Source of the DNA: Sneathiella aquimaris
GTDB lineage: Bacteria > Pseudomonadota > Alphaproteobacteria > Sneathiellales > Sneathiellaceae
NCBI RefSeq assembly: GCF_026409565.1
Contig: NZ_CP112881.1
Span: forward strand, 2,549,501-2,613,500
Reading direction: 5' to 3'
Length of the DNA stretch: 64,000 bases
Shown here: piece by piece, positions 7,509 through 17,257 of the stretch
Layout of the letters: each line of letters opens with the position of its first letter
Numbering within the stretch: position 1 is the stretch's first letter
Made by a program: the position numbers and the translations under genes
The notes under the pieces: model-generated
The model's database searches: none
What the model was told of the DNA's origin: nothing
What the model saw: the letters and a program-made list of their open reading frames with translations, nothing else

Positions 7509-9587
7509 TCAACTGAAGGATTTTCCTTCTTTTACAAGCCGCTCCAACAACGCTGCCGGCTTGAAATAATCACCGAATTTTTCTTGATAGGCGACAAGGC
7601 TGTTATAGACAGTTTCCAGTCCAACCGCTTCGGCATAGCGCATAGGGCCGCCGCGATAAACAGGCCAACCGTAACCATATACCCAAATCACATCAATATC
7701 GCTTGCACGGGTCGCAATTCCTTCTTCAAGGATTTTCGCCCCTTCATTGATCATTGGATAGATGCACCGTTCCAGAATTTCCTGATCCGAAATTTCCCGA
7801 CGTTCAATGCCTGCATCGGCAGACGCTTTAAGGATAATTTCTTCGACAACAGGATCCGGTGTTGGTGTCCGGCTACCTTCTTTATAAAGGTAATAGCCCG
7901 AACCCGTTTTTTGGCCAAACCGTCCCAACTCGCAGATTGCATCAGCAATCGGGCTGGTTTCGCCTTTCCCCTGACGGATACGCCATCCCACATCATTTCC
8001 GGCTAAATCGGACATGGCAAATGGACCCATTGGCATACCAAAGTCAAACAGGACCCGATCCACATCCTGAGGGAGTGCCCCTTCCATGATCAGTTGGGTT
8101 GCCTGCTCGCTACGGCGGTGCAAAATACGGTTTCCAACAAATCCTTCACAGACACCAACCATGGCAGGAACTTTGCCAATCCTTTTTGCCAACGCCATAC
8201 ATGTTGCCATAACCGATTTACTGGTTTTTGTCGTCCGCACTTCTTCAAGCAGCTTCATAACATTGGCAGGGCTGAAGAAATGTAACCCGATCACATATTC
8301 AGGACGTTCAGTCACATCTCCAATTTCTTCAACATCCAGTGTCGATGTGTTGGTCGCCAAAATGGCACCGTCTTTACAGATACCGTCCAGTTTTGCGAAC
8401 AGTTCTTTTTTAACATCCATATTCTCGAAGATTGCCTCGATGACGATATCGACATCTTTAACATCTTCAAGTTCAGTCGTCGGGCTCAGTAAAGACATAC
8501 ATTTGTCCATTGCTTCCCGAGACATCCGCCCCTTGGAAACAGTTGCCGCATAATTCTTTTCAATCAGTGCGACACCTTTGTCCAAAGCCTCCTGCGTTGT
8601 TTCAACAATCGTTACAGGAATTCCTGCCTGCAGGAAGTTCATTGCGATCCCGCCGCCCATGGTTCCTGCACCAATGATCCCAACTTTGTTGATATCAATC
8701 AGCGGAGTGTCCTTTGGAACATCTGGAATTTTTGCAGCCTGACGTTCAGCAAAGAAGAAATAGCGCTGACTGATAGACTGCTCCCCTTCCATCAACTCGA
8801 TGAACAATTCGCGTTCGCGTTTAAGACCTTCTGGGAAAGGAAGCTCCGTGGATGCCTGAACCGCTTTGATGCAATTCTCTGGCGCTTCAAAATTCCGCGC
8901 TTTACGAGCGATTGACTTGCGGAAGTCGTCAAAGATACCCGGATTGTCTTTTGCTGCCTGTAGTTTTTCGTCACGATCACTGATCTTGATCAGCGGACGC
9001 CCTTCTGCGACTACTTTTTCGGCAAAGGCAATGGCTGTTGATTTCAAATCACCATCCGCAATCTCGTCAACAAGACCGACTTCCAAGGCTTTGTCTGCTT
9101 TAATCGGGTTCCCCGAAGTAATCATTTCCAATGCCATCGGAATGCCGACCACCCTTGGGAGCCGCTGGGTACCACCCGCTCCAGGAAGAATACCCAGTTT
9201 TACCTCAGGAAGGCCAACCTGTGCTTTTGGTGAGGCCACTCTGTAATGGCAGCCAAGGGCTGTTTCCAGTCCTCCGCCCAGTGCTGTCCCGTGAATTGCA
9301 GCAACAACAGGTTTGTTGGACATCTCAATTGAACCGATGACCTGATGCAGGCTTGGCTCTTGTGGTGGCTTGCCAAATTCGGTGATGTCAGCGCCAGCAA
9401 TAAAGGTGCGGCCATCACATACAATCACGACGGAACTAACACTGTCGTCCTTATTGGCAGCCTCAATCCCGCCTTGTATGCCGGCACGCACACCAACACT
9501 TAATGCATTTACGGGTGGGTTGTTGATCGTAATAACACCAACATTTCCTTCTGCGTGATAATTTACCTTATCTGTAATCGCAGTCAT
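7509..9587 (-). CDS. Bifunctional enoyl-CoA hydratase / 3-hydroxyacyl-CoA dehydrogenase (FadB/MFE-1 like)
   Basis: A 692-residue beta-oxidation multifunctional enzyme. Residues ~1-190 are a crotonase domain with GTALGGGLETALG and the GLPEVKLGILPGAGGTQRLP segment, which carry the oxyanion loop and the two expected catalytic glutamates. From ~300 there is an NAD-binding Rossmann fold (GIIGAGTMGGGIAMNF) followed by the hydroxyacyl-CoA dehydrogenase domain with LHFFSPANVMKLLE. It hydrates 2-enoyl-CoA and oxidises the 3-hydroxyacyl-CoA. The length fits the peroxisomal-type/short FadB family rather than the ~715-730 residue E. coli FadB. Last gene of a minus-strand operon with the reductase (41-bp gap) and feruloyl-CoA synthase. 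No thiolase is present nearby. Confidence 0.9.
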   Translation of the reverse strand: MTAITDKVNYHAEGNVGVITINNPPVNALSVGVRAGIQGGIEAANKDDSVSSVVIVCDGRTFIAGADITEFGKPPQEPSLHQVIGSIEMSNKPVVAAIHGTALGGGLETALGCHYRVASPKAQVGLPEVKLGILPGAGGTQRLPRVVGIPMALEMITSGNPIKADKALEVGLVDEIADGDLKSTAIAFAEKVVAEGRPLIKISDRDEKLQAAKDNPGIFDDFRKSIARKARNFEAPENCIKAVQASTELPFPEGLKRERELFIELMEGEQSISQRYFFFAERQAAKIPDVPKDTPLIDINKVGIIGAGTMGGGIAMNFLQAGIPVTIVETTQEALDKGVALIEKNYAATVSKGRMSREAMDKCMSLLSPTTELEDVKDVDIVIEAIFENMDVKKELFAKLDGICKDGAILATNTSTLDVEEIGDVTERPEYVIGLHFFSPANVMKLLEEVRTTKTSKSVMATCMALAKRIGKVPAMVGVCEGFVGNRILHRRSEQATQLIMEGALPQDVDRVLFDFGMPMGPFAMSDLAGNDVGWRIRQGKGETSPIADAICELGRFGQKTGSGYYLYKEGSRTPTPDPVVEEIILKASADAGIERREISDQEILERCIYPMINEGAKILEEGIATRASDIDVIWVYGYGWPVYRGGPMRYAEAVGLETVYNSLVAYQEKFGDYFKPAALLERLVKEGKSFS

Positions 9588-9628
9588 TTTTTCTTATTCC
9601 TTTCTTCGTCTCTCGACTGAAACGGTTT

Positions 9629-10663
9629 TTATTTTCGTGTGGGATCTTCTGAAACCTGAACAAGCAGTTTACCGAAGTTTGCCCCCTTCAACAGACCGAT
9701 GAAAGCTTCTGGAGCATTTTCGATACCTTTCACGATATCTTCCCGATATTTCACCTGACCAGAGCTCACCCAGCCGCCCATCTCGCGCAGGAATTCCGGT
9801 AACTTATGATAATGATCCGAAATAATGAACCCCCGCAATGTCATCCGCTTAACAAGCATTTGGCCCATGAAAGCCGGCAGCATGTCAGGGCCTTCAGGAT
9901 GACCGGTCATGTTGTAATTGGCAATCCGTCCACAAAGTGGAATACGGGCAAAGTCATTGAGCAACGGCAAAACTGTTTCAAAAACCATGCCGCCAACATT
10001 TTCATAATATATGTCGATGCCGTCCGGGCAGGCTTCCTTCAGCTTGTCTGCAAAGTCAGCGTCTTTGTAATTGAGGCAGATATCAAAGCCAAGTTCCTGT
10101 TCCACATAATCACATTTTTCTTTGGAACCTGCGATCCCGACAGCGCGGCACCCTTTGATTTTTGCAATCTGTCCAACCACACTGCCAACAGCGCCCGAAG
10201 CGGCCGCAACAACAACAGTTTCCCCTTCTTTTGGCTGGCCAATGTCCAACAAGCCGAAATAGGCTGTCAAACTTGGCATACCAAGGACACCAACTGCGGT
10301 TGAAATGGGCGCAAGCGATGGGTCCAGTTTCATGATGCCGGTACCATCTGACACGCTATAAGCCTGCCATTTGGTCATGCCCATAACATAGTCGCCTTCT
10401 TTAAACCCGCTATTGTTGGATTTGGTAACCACAGCAACGCCGCTGCCCAGCATAACGTCTCCCAGCTCAGCACGGGCAGAATAACTTTTCCCTGCATCCA
10501 TTCTGCCACGCATATACGGGTCAAGTGACATATAAATGGTTTTCATCAAAAACTCGCCCTCTCCCGGTTCTGGAACAGGGGTTTCAGCCAACTCGAAATT
10601 CTCGGGAGTGGGTTCTCCAACGGGGCGGGATTTCAGTAACCATTGCTTGTTCATTTCAGACAT
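9629..10663 (-). CDS. NADP-dependent oxidoreductase of the zinc-free MDR family (CurA-like)
   Basis: A 344-residue medium-chain reductase without structural or catalytic zinc ligands. The N-terminus (MNKQWLLKSRPVGEPTPENF) and YMSLDPYMRGRM are typical of the CurA / leukotriene-B4 12-hydroxydehydrogenase / plant double-bond reductase group. The nucleotide-binding motif is AAASGAVGSVVGQIAK. Members reduce alpha,beta-unsaturated ketones or aldehydes with NADPH. It follows the feruloyl-CoA synthase gene by 12 bp and precedes the FadB-like gene, so it may saturate the propenoid side chain, which is inference from context. Confidence 0.88.
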   Translation of the reverse strand: MSEMNKQWLLKSRPVGEPTPENFELAETPVPEPGEGEFLMKTIYMSLDPYMRGRMDAGKSYSARAELGDVMLGSGVAVVTKSNNSGFKEGDYVMGMTKWQAYSVSDGTGIMKLDPSLAPISTAVGVLGMPSLTAYFGLLDIGQPKEGETVVVAAASGAVGSVVGQIAKIKGCRAVGIAGSKEKCDYVEQELGFDICLNYKDADFADKLKEACPDGIDIYYENVGGMVFETVLPLLNDFARIPLCGRIANYNMTGHPEGPDMLPAFMGQMLVKRMTLRGFIISDHYHKLPEFLREMGGWVSSGQVKYREDIVKGIENAPEAFIGLLKGANFGKLLVQVSEDPTRK

Positions 10664-10675
10664 TTTTTTTCCTAT

Positions 10676-12544
10676 TTATTTAAATGAAAGGACCCCGGGG
10701 GTTGGGGTATCCTGGTAAAGCTGTTTCACAATCTGAGATCGATTTTCCAAAACAGCTGACTGGTTAATATATTGCTTGTCTGTGATCTCGTTCCGATCAA
10801 CGCTAAGGGGCGTTCCCAGAACGGCAACAGCCCCTACAAATCGGCTTTTTGCTGAATTCCTACTATTATGAACACGAACCTTCTGAGCGATCTCTTCTAT
10901 CAGATCATCGTTTAGAATGAGCGGCGCACTCCCATCCGTGGGATGTCCAAAAGACTGCGCCCGTGCCATCACACCTTCTGACGGAACCACGAGTATAGAC
11001 AGATATTCCTTATCATGACCAGCAATGACAATATCACGGGCAAGCGGATCCAGCGCATCGATCAAGGACAGACGGAGTGAACCCGTTTCAACCCAAGTTC
11101 CGTTTGCAAGTTTGAAGTCTTCAGATACCCGGCCACTGAAAACCAGTCCCTGCTCCAGATTTTCCGGATCCTCAAACTTAACCGCATCCCCAATGATATA
11201 AAACCCTTCTTCGTCAAAATACAGATCTGTCAAATCTGGCCGCTTATAATATTCGGTGTGGACATGTGGCCCTTTGATGCGAATTTCAAACTTGTCAGAA
11301 ACCGGCACCAGTTTTATTTCTACACCAGAATACGGCACCCCAATAAGCCCAACCTTGTCAGTTTCCCAGAACACGGCCGTTCCTGTTCCTGTGGTTTCAG
11401 TCGAACCCCAGCCAGTGCCAAACGGCATTCTCATCCCAATATGCCGAATGGAAAGAACCTGCATTCTTTCAAATAATTCCTGTGATAGAGCCGCGCCTCC
11501 ATAGCTGCAAATCCTGACCTGTTCCAAAAAGGTTTTTGCAAAGTCGTCATCTTGCTCCATAGCATCTAGAAGAAAACTGAAAGCTGTCGGAACACTGCTG
11601 AACCGTGTCGGTTTGACCCGCTTCAAATTCTCAATCGTTCTTTGAAACAGCCCCGGAATCGGCTTACCATCATCCAGATACATGGTTCCAACCTGTCGCA
11701 TGATGCCAAAGAAATTGACATTTCCGCCATATGTGTGATGCCAAGGCAACCAATCAAGAACAATTGTCGGGTTGTTGATCGGGTCTTTTGGCTCTGAAAT
11801 CAATTCGTGCATTTTTTGGGAGGAGCAGATCATCAGGTGTGTATTAGGGACCGCTTTTGGCATTCCCGTCGATCCTGATGTGAACAATATCTTAGCAAGA
11901 GTTTGCTCGTTGACACGGTTGAATGCCTTCTGAACAGTCTTTTCGTTTACCGCAATAAAAAGTGCTTCAAAATTGACGGCCCCGTCAGGGGTATCTTCAA
12001 CGGTTACAATATCCAGACTATCCGCCCGGATCGCATCGATCGCCCCTTTAAAAACGGTGCCACTTTCCGCGAAGATCATCTTTGGATCGGTCAGCTCAAT
12101 CGCATATTTTAACTTGGAATAATCTCCGGTCATCAGTGAATAAGACGGCGATACAGGTATAATCGGAACGCCAATTTGTAACGCCCCCATTGATAAAAGG
12201 GCATGTGCAAAACTATTTCCCGACAGGATCATAATGGGCGTCGTTGTGTCATATCCATTTTCAATGAGCCAAGTGCTGACCTGATCAGCTTTTACTTTTG
12301 CCTCACCATAGGTCAAACGGGGCCAATCTTCTGCTTCACTGCATTTGACCAGAAAATCACGATCCGGAAACTCTTCTGCGGCCTGCACCCAGTAAGCAGC
12401 TGCATTTTTTTCATAGTCGCCAATTGCAATATTGCTTTTTATCCTATAAGAGCCGTCCGTTGACTTAATTACGGAAATGTCTGGCAAAGGTCGATCAAGT
12501 TTCCTGAAAGGGATTGAATGAGTCATTCCGGACGTTTTCTCCAT
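10676..12544 (-). CDS. fcs: Feruloyl-CoA synthase-type acyl-CoA ligase
   Basis: A 622-residue ANL-superfamily adenylating enzyme. The AMP-binding P-loop is ILFTSGSTGMPKAVPN, followed by GWGSTETTGT and the D-containing hinge region (GDAVKFEDPENL). The opening PFRKLDRPLPDISV and overall length match the bacterial feruloyl-CoA synthase branch, which makes CoA thioesters of hydroxycinnamic acids (ATP to AMP + PPi). An internal ATG at 12526 has a GGAG at about 12 bp upstream, whereas the outer ATG lacks a Shine-Dalgarno match, so the true start may be 12526. It leads an operon with the reductase and FadB-like genes, divergent from a TetR gene. Absence of an ECH/vanillin dehydrogenase pair suggests a beta-oxidative route or a different acid substrate. 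Confidence 0.82.
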   Translation of the reverse strand: MEKTSGMTHSIPFRKLDRPLPDISVIKSTDGSYRIKSNIAIGDYEKNAAAYWVQAAEEFPDRDFLVKCSEAEDWPRLTYGEAKVKADQVSTWLIENGYDTTTPIMILSGNSFAHALLSMGALQIGVPIIPVSPSYSLMTGDYSKLKYAIELTDPKMIFAESGTVFKGAIDAIRADSLDIVTVEDTPDGAVNFEALFIAVNEKTVQKAFNRVNEQTLAKILFTSGSTGMPKAVPNTHLMICSSQKMHELISEPKDPINNPTIVLDWLPWHHTYGGNVNFFGIMRQVGTMYLDDGKPIPGLFQRTIENLKRVKPTRFSSVPTAFSFLLDAMEQDDDFAKTFLEQVRICSYGGAALSQELFERMQVLSIRHIGMRMPFGTGWGSTETTGTGTAVFWETDKVGLIGVPYSGVEIKLVPVSDKFEIRIKGPHVHTEYYKRPDLTDLYFDEEGFYIIGDAVKFEDPENLEQGLVFSGRVSEDFKLANGTWVETGSLRLSLIDALDPLARDIVIAGHDKEYLSILVVPSEGVMARAQSFGHPTDGSAPLILNDDLIEEIAQKVRVHNSRNSAKSRFVGAVAVLGTPLSVDRNEITDKQYINQSAVLENRSQIVKQLYQDTPTPGVLSFK

Positions 12545-12581
12545 TATTTTTTTATTCAGTTTTTTTTAGCAGACTGTTAAT

Positions 12582-12624
12582 CTGACGGATATTGACAAAT
12601 TGTCACCAGAATTTCCAGCGTCAG
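12582..12624. promoter_or_regulatory. Nested palindrome in the fcs-tetR divergent promoter (probable TetR operator)
   Basis: The 115-bp gap between fcs and the TetR gene holds a perfect 13-bp palindrome TGACAAATTGTCA (12593-12605), flanked by an outer inverted repeat CTGACG (12582-12587) / CGTCAG (12619-12624). Position and symmetry fit an operator for the adjacent TetR protein controlling both directions. Confidence 0.5.
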
Positions 12625-12659
12625 CCGCAAAAAAATAATAATGCGAAGGAAAGCGAACG

Positions 12660-13292
12660 ATGACGGATACAGCAGACAGTCCAATCACGACTGATCGTGC
12701 CAGTAAACGCAAGGCAGAAAAACGAGAGCGGCTACTGGCTGCGGCACGCAAATTGTTCATCCAGAGGGGTTACCATGAAACGCGCCCGCAAGACATTGCG
12801 CGTGAGGCGGATGTTGCGCATGGGACCTTCTATAGCCACTTCAATGACAAGCGGGAAATCTTCCTCGCCTTCGCGAGTGAGGCTCAGGAAGACCTTCACG
12901 TGTATGTTCAGGACCGAATTCCTGAGGTCAATAATTTTGAAGAATATTTACAATACGCGCTTACTGCCATTCAGGAATTTGCAGAACAAAATCCGGGTCT
13001 GCTCAGATCTGCACTCGTTGACACCAAGGTTTTTGATCCAACAGATTCCACCAGTAAGGTTGTCCGCAGCAAATTTGCCGCCGGCTTTATCAATGTACTG
13101 TCAAAGGCAAAAGAAAATAACGAGCTTTACGATGATGTTGACCCGGAATTGATGGGACACGCAATGATTGGGCTGATTCAATCCTCCGCCCCGCAATCCT
13201 ATCGGATGGGAAAAAGCCGTGAAGAATTTGTCCGCTTAATGGCCTGTCTCCTTGCTCGTGGCATGATCAAGAACCCGAAAAACCTGGACTAA
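12660..13292 (+). CDS. TetR/AcrR family transcriptional regulator
   Basis: A 210-residue one-component regulator. The N-terminal helix-turn-helix (about residues 19-65) has [20 protein letters not shown] and the family signature [14 protein letters not shown]; the C-terminal ~140 residues form the ligand-binding/dimerisation domain. A good AAGGAAAG precedes the start. Divergent from the feruloyl-CoA synthase operon with a palindrome between them, so it probably represses that operon and itself, relieved by an acyl-CoA or aromatic ligand. Its stop overlaps the htpX stop by 4 bp on the opposite strand. Confidence 0.9.
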   Translation: MTDTADSPITTDRASKRKAEKRERLLAAARKLFIQRGYHETRPQDIAREADVAHGTFYSHFNDKREIFLAFASEAQEDLHVYVQDRIPEVNNFEEYLQYALTAIQEFAEQNPGLLRSALVDTKVFDPTDSTSKVVRSKFAAGFINVLSKAKENNELYDDVDPELMGHAMIGLIQSSAPQSYRMGKSREEFVRLMACLLARGMIKNPKNLD

Positions 13293-14263
13293 TCCCAAGG
13301 TTTTTTCTTTCCCCTACCCGTCTTGGAAGGCGGGCTTTGCGTGTGCGGGACAGCCCCTGCCGACCGCCCGGTTGAACCGGGTGCGCCAGAACGTTTGGCC
13401 GTGGAAGATATTGGACCTTGCCTAAAAATATGAGCGGCCATTTCACGCAGTTTACGCACTCTATTTGCTGTGGCTGGATGGGTTGAGAATAAACTGTCCG
13501 CTCCTTTGCCGTGCAAAGGATTGATAATAAACAGACTGGCTGAGGCAGGATTCTGTTCTGCCACACGGTTTTCCACCCGGGCCGCTCCATTTTCCAGCTT
13601 TAAAAGCGCAGACGCCAACCATTCAGGATTACCGCAAATTTCTCCTCCGGCCTTATCGGCTGAATATTCGCGGGTTCGGCTTATTGCCATCTGCACCAGC
13701 ATGGCGGCAAAAGGCGCAATGATCATCAAGGCCAGTGTCCCGATAATTCCCATATTATTGTTTCGGTTCCCACCAAAAAACAGGGCGAAATTTGCCAACA
13801 TGCTGATCGCACCGGCAATCGTTGCCGTAATTGTCATGATTAAAGTATCGCGGTTTTTAATATGGGCCAGTTCATGTGCCATAACACCGGCCAGTTCCTC
13901 TTTAGTCATTATTTTCAGAAGGCCCGAGGTCGCCGCCACCGCTGCGTTTTGGGGGTTTCTGCCGGTGGCAAACGCATTAGGCTGCGGATTATCCATGATA
14001 TAAACCCGCGGCATCGGCAAATCAGCTCGCTTGGCAAGCTGCGCGACAAGGCCCACAAATTCTGGAGCGGTGTTCCGATCAACTTCCCTTGCCCCATACA
14101 TCCGCAAAACCATCTTGTCGGAATTCCAGTAAGCAAAACCGTTCATTCCGATTGCGATCATCAACGCAATTATCATACCCTGTTCGCCGCCGATCATAAA
14201 ACCGACGCCCAAAAACAAGGCCGTAATCACCGCGATTAACATTCCTGTTTTGACGAAATTCAT
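13289..14263 (-). CDS. htpX: Membrane zinc metalloprotease HtpX
   Basis: A 324-residue M48-family inner-membrane protease. Two N-terminal transmembrane helices (about 5-24 and 29-45) precede the zinc site HELAH (H130, E131, H134); further membrane segments follow at about 145-190. The [13 protein letters not shown] segment is diagnostic of HtpX. It helps FtsH in degrading misfolded membrane proteins. The C-terminal ~40 residues form a basic, serine/glycine/proline-rich tail that extends beyond the E. coli protein (293 residues). Upstream lies a sequence resembling a heat-shock sigma promoter. Confidence 0.95.
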   Translation of the reverse strand: MNFVKTGMLIAVITALFLGVGFMIGGEQGMIIALMIAIGMNGFAYWNSDKMVLRMYGAREVDRNTAPEFVGLVAQLAKRADLPMPRVYIMDNPQPNAFATGRNPQNAAVAATSGLLKIMTKEELAGVMAHELAHIKNRDTLIMTITATIAGAISMLANFALFFGGNRNNNMGIIGTLALMIIAPFAAMLVQMAISRTREYSADKAGGEICGNPEWLASALLKLENGAARVENRVAEQNPASASLFIINPLHGKGADSLFSTHPATANRVRKLREMAAHIFRQGPISSTAKRSGAPGSTGRSAGAVPHTQSPPSKTGRGKKKPWD

Positions 14264-14303
14264 GTGCTAATCCATTCCCAAAACAAACATTTCCATTTTT
14301 TTG

Positions 14304-14332
14304 TATATGTTATTTTGTCGGCATGTATTCAA
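14304..14332 (-). promoter_or_regulatory. Possible htpX promoter
   Basis: On the minus strand TTGAAT (complement of 14327-14332) is separated by 17 bp from CATATA (complement of 14304-14309), about 45 bp before the htpX start. This loosely resembles alphaproteobacterial RpoH promoters (CTTG...CYTATNT), which would suit a heat-shock gene. Confidence 0.3.
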
Positions 14333-14437
14333 TAAAGCGACGCACAAACCAGAATAAAAAAATCACTCGACAACATTCATCGCCCGGATACAGATCACCG
14401 GAAAGCGACATTTCTTTATAAGTGCCTTAAAAAATCC

Positions 14438-14466
14438 TTGTTCTTGCCATAACGCCGCCCTAGCTT
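14438..14466 (+). promoter_or_regulatory. Candidate sigma-70 promoter for the small RNA
   Basis: TTGTTC (14438-14443), a 17-bp spacer, then TAGCTT (14461-14466). Moderate match to TTGACA/TATAAT; its value is its position just before the folded region and the lack of any plus-strand gene upstream. Confidence 0.4.
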
Positions 14467-14472
14467 GTCATT

Positions 14473-14606
14473 AAGCGTAAAGTATCTTCTGCAAGATATT
14501 GAAACTTAACTAATATCGCAGAAGTTCCGAGCAAGTCTCTCGGAGGCGTCTGTGTTCCTGCTACACAGCAAAGCGGCGGAATTTATTCCGCCGCTTCTTT
14601 TTTTAT
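14473..14606 (+). ncRNA. Candidate structured small RNA between htpX and alaS
   Basis: A stretch with no credible ORF that folds into four successive hairpins: CTTCTGC 14486-14492 with GCAGAAG 14518-14524, extended inside by GATATT 14495-14500 with AATATC 14512-14517; CCGAG 14527-14531 with CTCGG 14539-14543; CTGTGT 14550-14555 with ACACAG 14563-14568; and a 10-bp GC-rich terminator stem followed by a T-run. It has its own possible promoter and its neighbours are both on the minus strand, so it is an isolated plus-strand unit of about 130 nt. It does not look like 4.5S, 6S, tmRNA or RNase P RNA, and I do not recognise the family. Confidence 0.65.
14572..14606 (+). terminator. Rho-independent terminator of the small RNA
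   Basis: AGCGGCGGAA (14572-14581) pairs with TTCCGCCGCT (14586-14595) around a 4-base loop and is followed by TCTTTTTTTAT on the plus strand. The minus-strand side lacks a strong U-tract, so it serves the plus strand better than alaS. Confidence 0.85.
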
Positions 14607-14608
14607 TC

Positions 14609-17257
14609 TCAGGCAACAAGAAACTGTTTGATGGCCTCGATGGCCTGATCCGCCTTTGAAGCATCCGGGCCGCCCGCTTGCGCCATGTCAGGGCGGCCAC
14701 CACCGCCCTTACCCCCAAGAGCTTCAGACCCGACACGGACAAGATCAACCGCGTTAAACTGGCTTGTCAGGTCTTCTGTCACACTAACCACGATGGAGGC
14801 TTTGCCGTCATTAGCCGCAATCAAGACGATCACGCCACTTTTCAGGGTTTTCTTGATTTCATCCGCCATAGGTTTCAAGTCCTTAGGCGGGACATCTTCC
14901 AGCAAACGGGAGGCGAAAGAAACATCACCCACTTTTTCCGCAGCCTGGTCAGAACCGCCACCCGTTGCAAGTTTCTTGCGGGTTTCCTTGAGTTCTTTCT
15001 CCAGCCGTTTGCGTTCCTCAACCAAGCCGTTTACGCGACTTGCAAGTTCGGCGGGCGATGTTTTAAGAACGTCTGATGCGTCACTCAGGATCTGTTCGCG
15101 TTCGTTCACATAATCAAGAGCCGCGGCCCCTGCCACTGCCTCAATCCGCCGAACGCCCGCAGCCAGGCCTCCTTCACTGACAATCTTAACAAACCCAATG
15201 TCCCCGGTTCGTTTAACGTGGGTACCGCCGCAAAGTTCGGTAGAATAAGACTGTCCAGCCCCTTTATTTGCATCGGGCCCGCCCATTGAAACAACGCGAA
15301 CTTCGTCCCCGTATTTTTCGCCAAATAAGGCCATTGCGCCGGCTTTTATCGCCTCTTCCGGTGTTGTTAGATGAACATCCACCTCGGCATTGATGCGGAT
15401 ATGATCATTCACATCTTTTTCGACCAGACGCAGCTGTTCCTCAGTCACAGGGCGTGGATGCGCAATATCAAAGCGCAGACGATCCTCTGCGACCAGTGAG
15501 CCTTTTTGTGTTACGTGATCACCAAGACGCTGACGCAAGGCTTCATGCAGCAAATGAGTAGCAGAATGATGGGCCCGCAAACGATCACGACGATCAGAAT
15601 TTACCTGTGTTTCGACCACATCAGCAACTTTTACACTTCCCGTTTCCACGGTCCCAATATGGATGAACAGATTTTCTTTTTTCTGTGTATCCCTGATGAT
15701 GACCTTGAGACCGCTCTCAGAAACCAGAACGCCAGTATCCCCTTCCTGACCACCAGATTCACCGTAAAAGGCTGTTTGGTTCAGAACAATCATAACATCG
15801 GTGCCTGCATCCGCGGCACTCACCTCTTTGCCGTCGACCAAAATCGCCTGCACCTGACCTTCAGCTGTGTTTGTCTGATAGCCTAAAAACTCGGTTGCGC
15901 CTTCCCGGTCATGAATATCAAACCAGATCCGATCCGTTGCGGCATCACCAGAGCCTGTCCAGGCGGCCCGGGCGGCGTCTTTCTGTTTTTGCATGGCGGC
16001 ATCAAAACCAGCTTCGTCGAGATCCCGTTCCTGACCGCGCAGAATATCCTTGGTCAGATCAAGCGGGAAACCGAAGGTATCATAGAGTTTAAACGCCACA
16101 TCTCCGGGCAACGCTTCATCTTCCTCCAGTTTGTCCGTGGCGTCACCCAACAATTTAAGGCCACGACCCAGAGTTTCCTTAAACCGCGTTTCTTCAAGCT
16201 TCAGTGTTTCAGTGATAAGTGATTGCGCGCGCTCCAACTCCGGAAAAGCAGATCCCATTTCATCTACCAGCGAAGGAACAAGTTTATAAACCAGTGGGTC
16301 TTTTGCACCCAGAATATGGGCATGGCGCATGGCCCGGCGCATGATCCGTCGCAAAACATATCCACGCCCCTCATTGGACGGGAGAACACCATCAGCGATC
16401 AAGAAAGAGGATGACCTTAAGTGATCAGCAATGACCCGATGCGAAACCGCAAACTCTCCATCTGAAGCAACATTCGACATCTCTGCAGATGCCTGAATGA
16501 TTTTCTGCATCAGATCGATATCATAATTGTCATGCTTTCCCTGAAGAACAGCGGCGAGCCGCTCCAGTCCCATGCCAGTGTCAATTGACGGTCGCGGCAG
16601 GCTCAAGCGATCGCCATTGGCCTGCTGTTCGAACTGCATGAAAACAAGGTTCCAGATCTCGATAAAACGATCACCATCTTCATCCGGTGATCCGGGAGGT
16701 CCGCCGGGAATACCTTCACCATGATCAAAGAAAATTTCAGAACATGGACCACACGGCCCCGTATCGCCCATGGACCAAAAATTGTCCGATGTGGCAATTC
16801 GAATGATCCGATCGTCTTTAAGTCCGGCAATCTTCTTCCATAAATCAACCGCTTCCTCATCGTCGTGATAGACGGTAACCAGCAGTTTTTCTTGCGGTAG
16901 GCCATATTCACGGGTCAGCAAATTCCAAGCGAGCTCAATAGCATTTTCCTTGAAATAATCACCAAATGAGAAATTTCCCAGCATTTCAAAGAATGTATGG
17001 TGGCGCGCGGTATAACCGACATTTTCAAGGTCATTATGCTTACCGCCTGCACGAACACATTTCTGCGTTGTCACCGCGCGGTCATAGGGCCGTTTTTCCT
17101 GGCCAGTAAAAACATTTTTAAACTGCACCATGCCGGCGTTTGTAAACAACAACGTAGGGTCGTTCTGCGGCACAAGCGGCGAACTGGCGACGACTTCATG
17201 ATCATTCCTGGCGAAATAGTCCAAAAAAGCCGAGCGAATTTCTTTTGCTGTTGTCAT
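14609..17257 (-). CDS. alaS: Alanyl-tRNA synthetase
   Basis: A class II synthetase of 882 residues that charges tRNA-Ala. The N-terminal catalytic domain shows [31 protein letters not shown] and GMGLERL; the editing domain has [12 protein letters not shown] and the CGGTH motif ([15 protein letters not shown]), which bind the zinc for deacylation of Ser/Gly-tRNA-Ala; the C-Ala domain ends with [13 protein letters not shown]. An upstream in-frame extension exists, but the ATG at 17257 ([15 protein letters not shown]) has GGAG about 9 bp upstream and matches the family N-terminus. The MoxR gene is divergent. Confidence 0.97.
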   Translation of the reverse strand: MTTAKEIRSAFLDYFARNDHEVVASSPLVPQNDPTLLFTNAGMVQFKNVFTGQEKRPYDRAVTTQKCVRAGGKHNDLENVGYTARHHTFFEMLGNFSFGDYFKENAIELAWNLLTREYGLPQEKLLVTVYHDDEEAVDLWKKIAGLKDDRIIRIATSDNFWSMGDTGPCGPCSEIFFDHGEGIPGGPPGSPDEDGDRFIEIWNLVFMQFEQQANGDRLSLPRPSIDTGMGLERLAAVLQGKHDNYDIDLMQKIIQASAEMSNVASDGEFAVSHRVIADHLRSSSFLIADGVLPSNEGRGYVLRRIMRRAMRHAHILGAKDPLVYKLVPSLVDEMGSAFPELERAQSLITETLKLEETRFKETLGRGLKLLGDATDKLEEDEALPGDVAFKLYDTFGFPLDLTKDILRGQERDLDEAGFDAAMQKQKDAARAAWTGSGDAATDRIWFDIHDREGATEFLGYQTNTAEGQVQAILVDGKEVSAADAGTDVMIVLNQTAFYGESGGQEGDTGVLVSESGLKVIIRDTQKKENLFIHIGTVETGSVKVADVVETQVNSDRRDRLRAHHSATHLLHEALRQRLGDHVTQKGSLVAEDRLRFDIAHPRPVTEEQLRLVEKDVNDHIRINAEVDVHLTTPEEAIKAGAMALFGEKYGDEVRVVSMGGPDANKGAGQSYSTELCGGTHVKRTGDIGFVKIVSEGGLAAGVRRIEAVAGAAALDYVNEREQILSDASDVLKTSPAELASRVNGLVEERKRLEKELKETRKKLATGGGSDQAAEKVGDVSFASRLLEDVPPKDLKPMADEIKKTLKSGVIVLIAANDGKASIVVSVTEDLTSQFNAVDLVRVGSEALGGKGGGGRPDMAQAGGPDASKADQAIEAIKQFLVA

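Noticed and set aside
13470-14003. 177-codon ORF antisense to htpX
   Set aside because: The opposite frame encodes the conserved HtpX core including HELAH; the shadow has no domain.
14473-14606. Identity of the small RNA as 6S, 4.5S, tmRNA or RNase P RNA
   Set aside because: Length and fold do not fit: no long irregular hairpin (6S), no GGAAGGAAGCAGCC-like SRP core, no tRNA-like end, far too short for RNase P.
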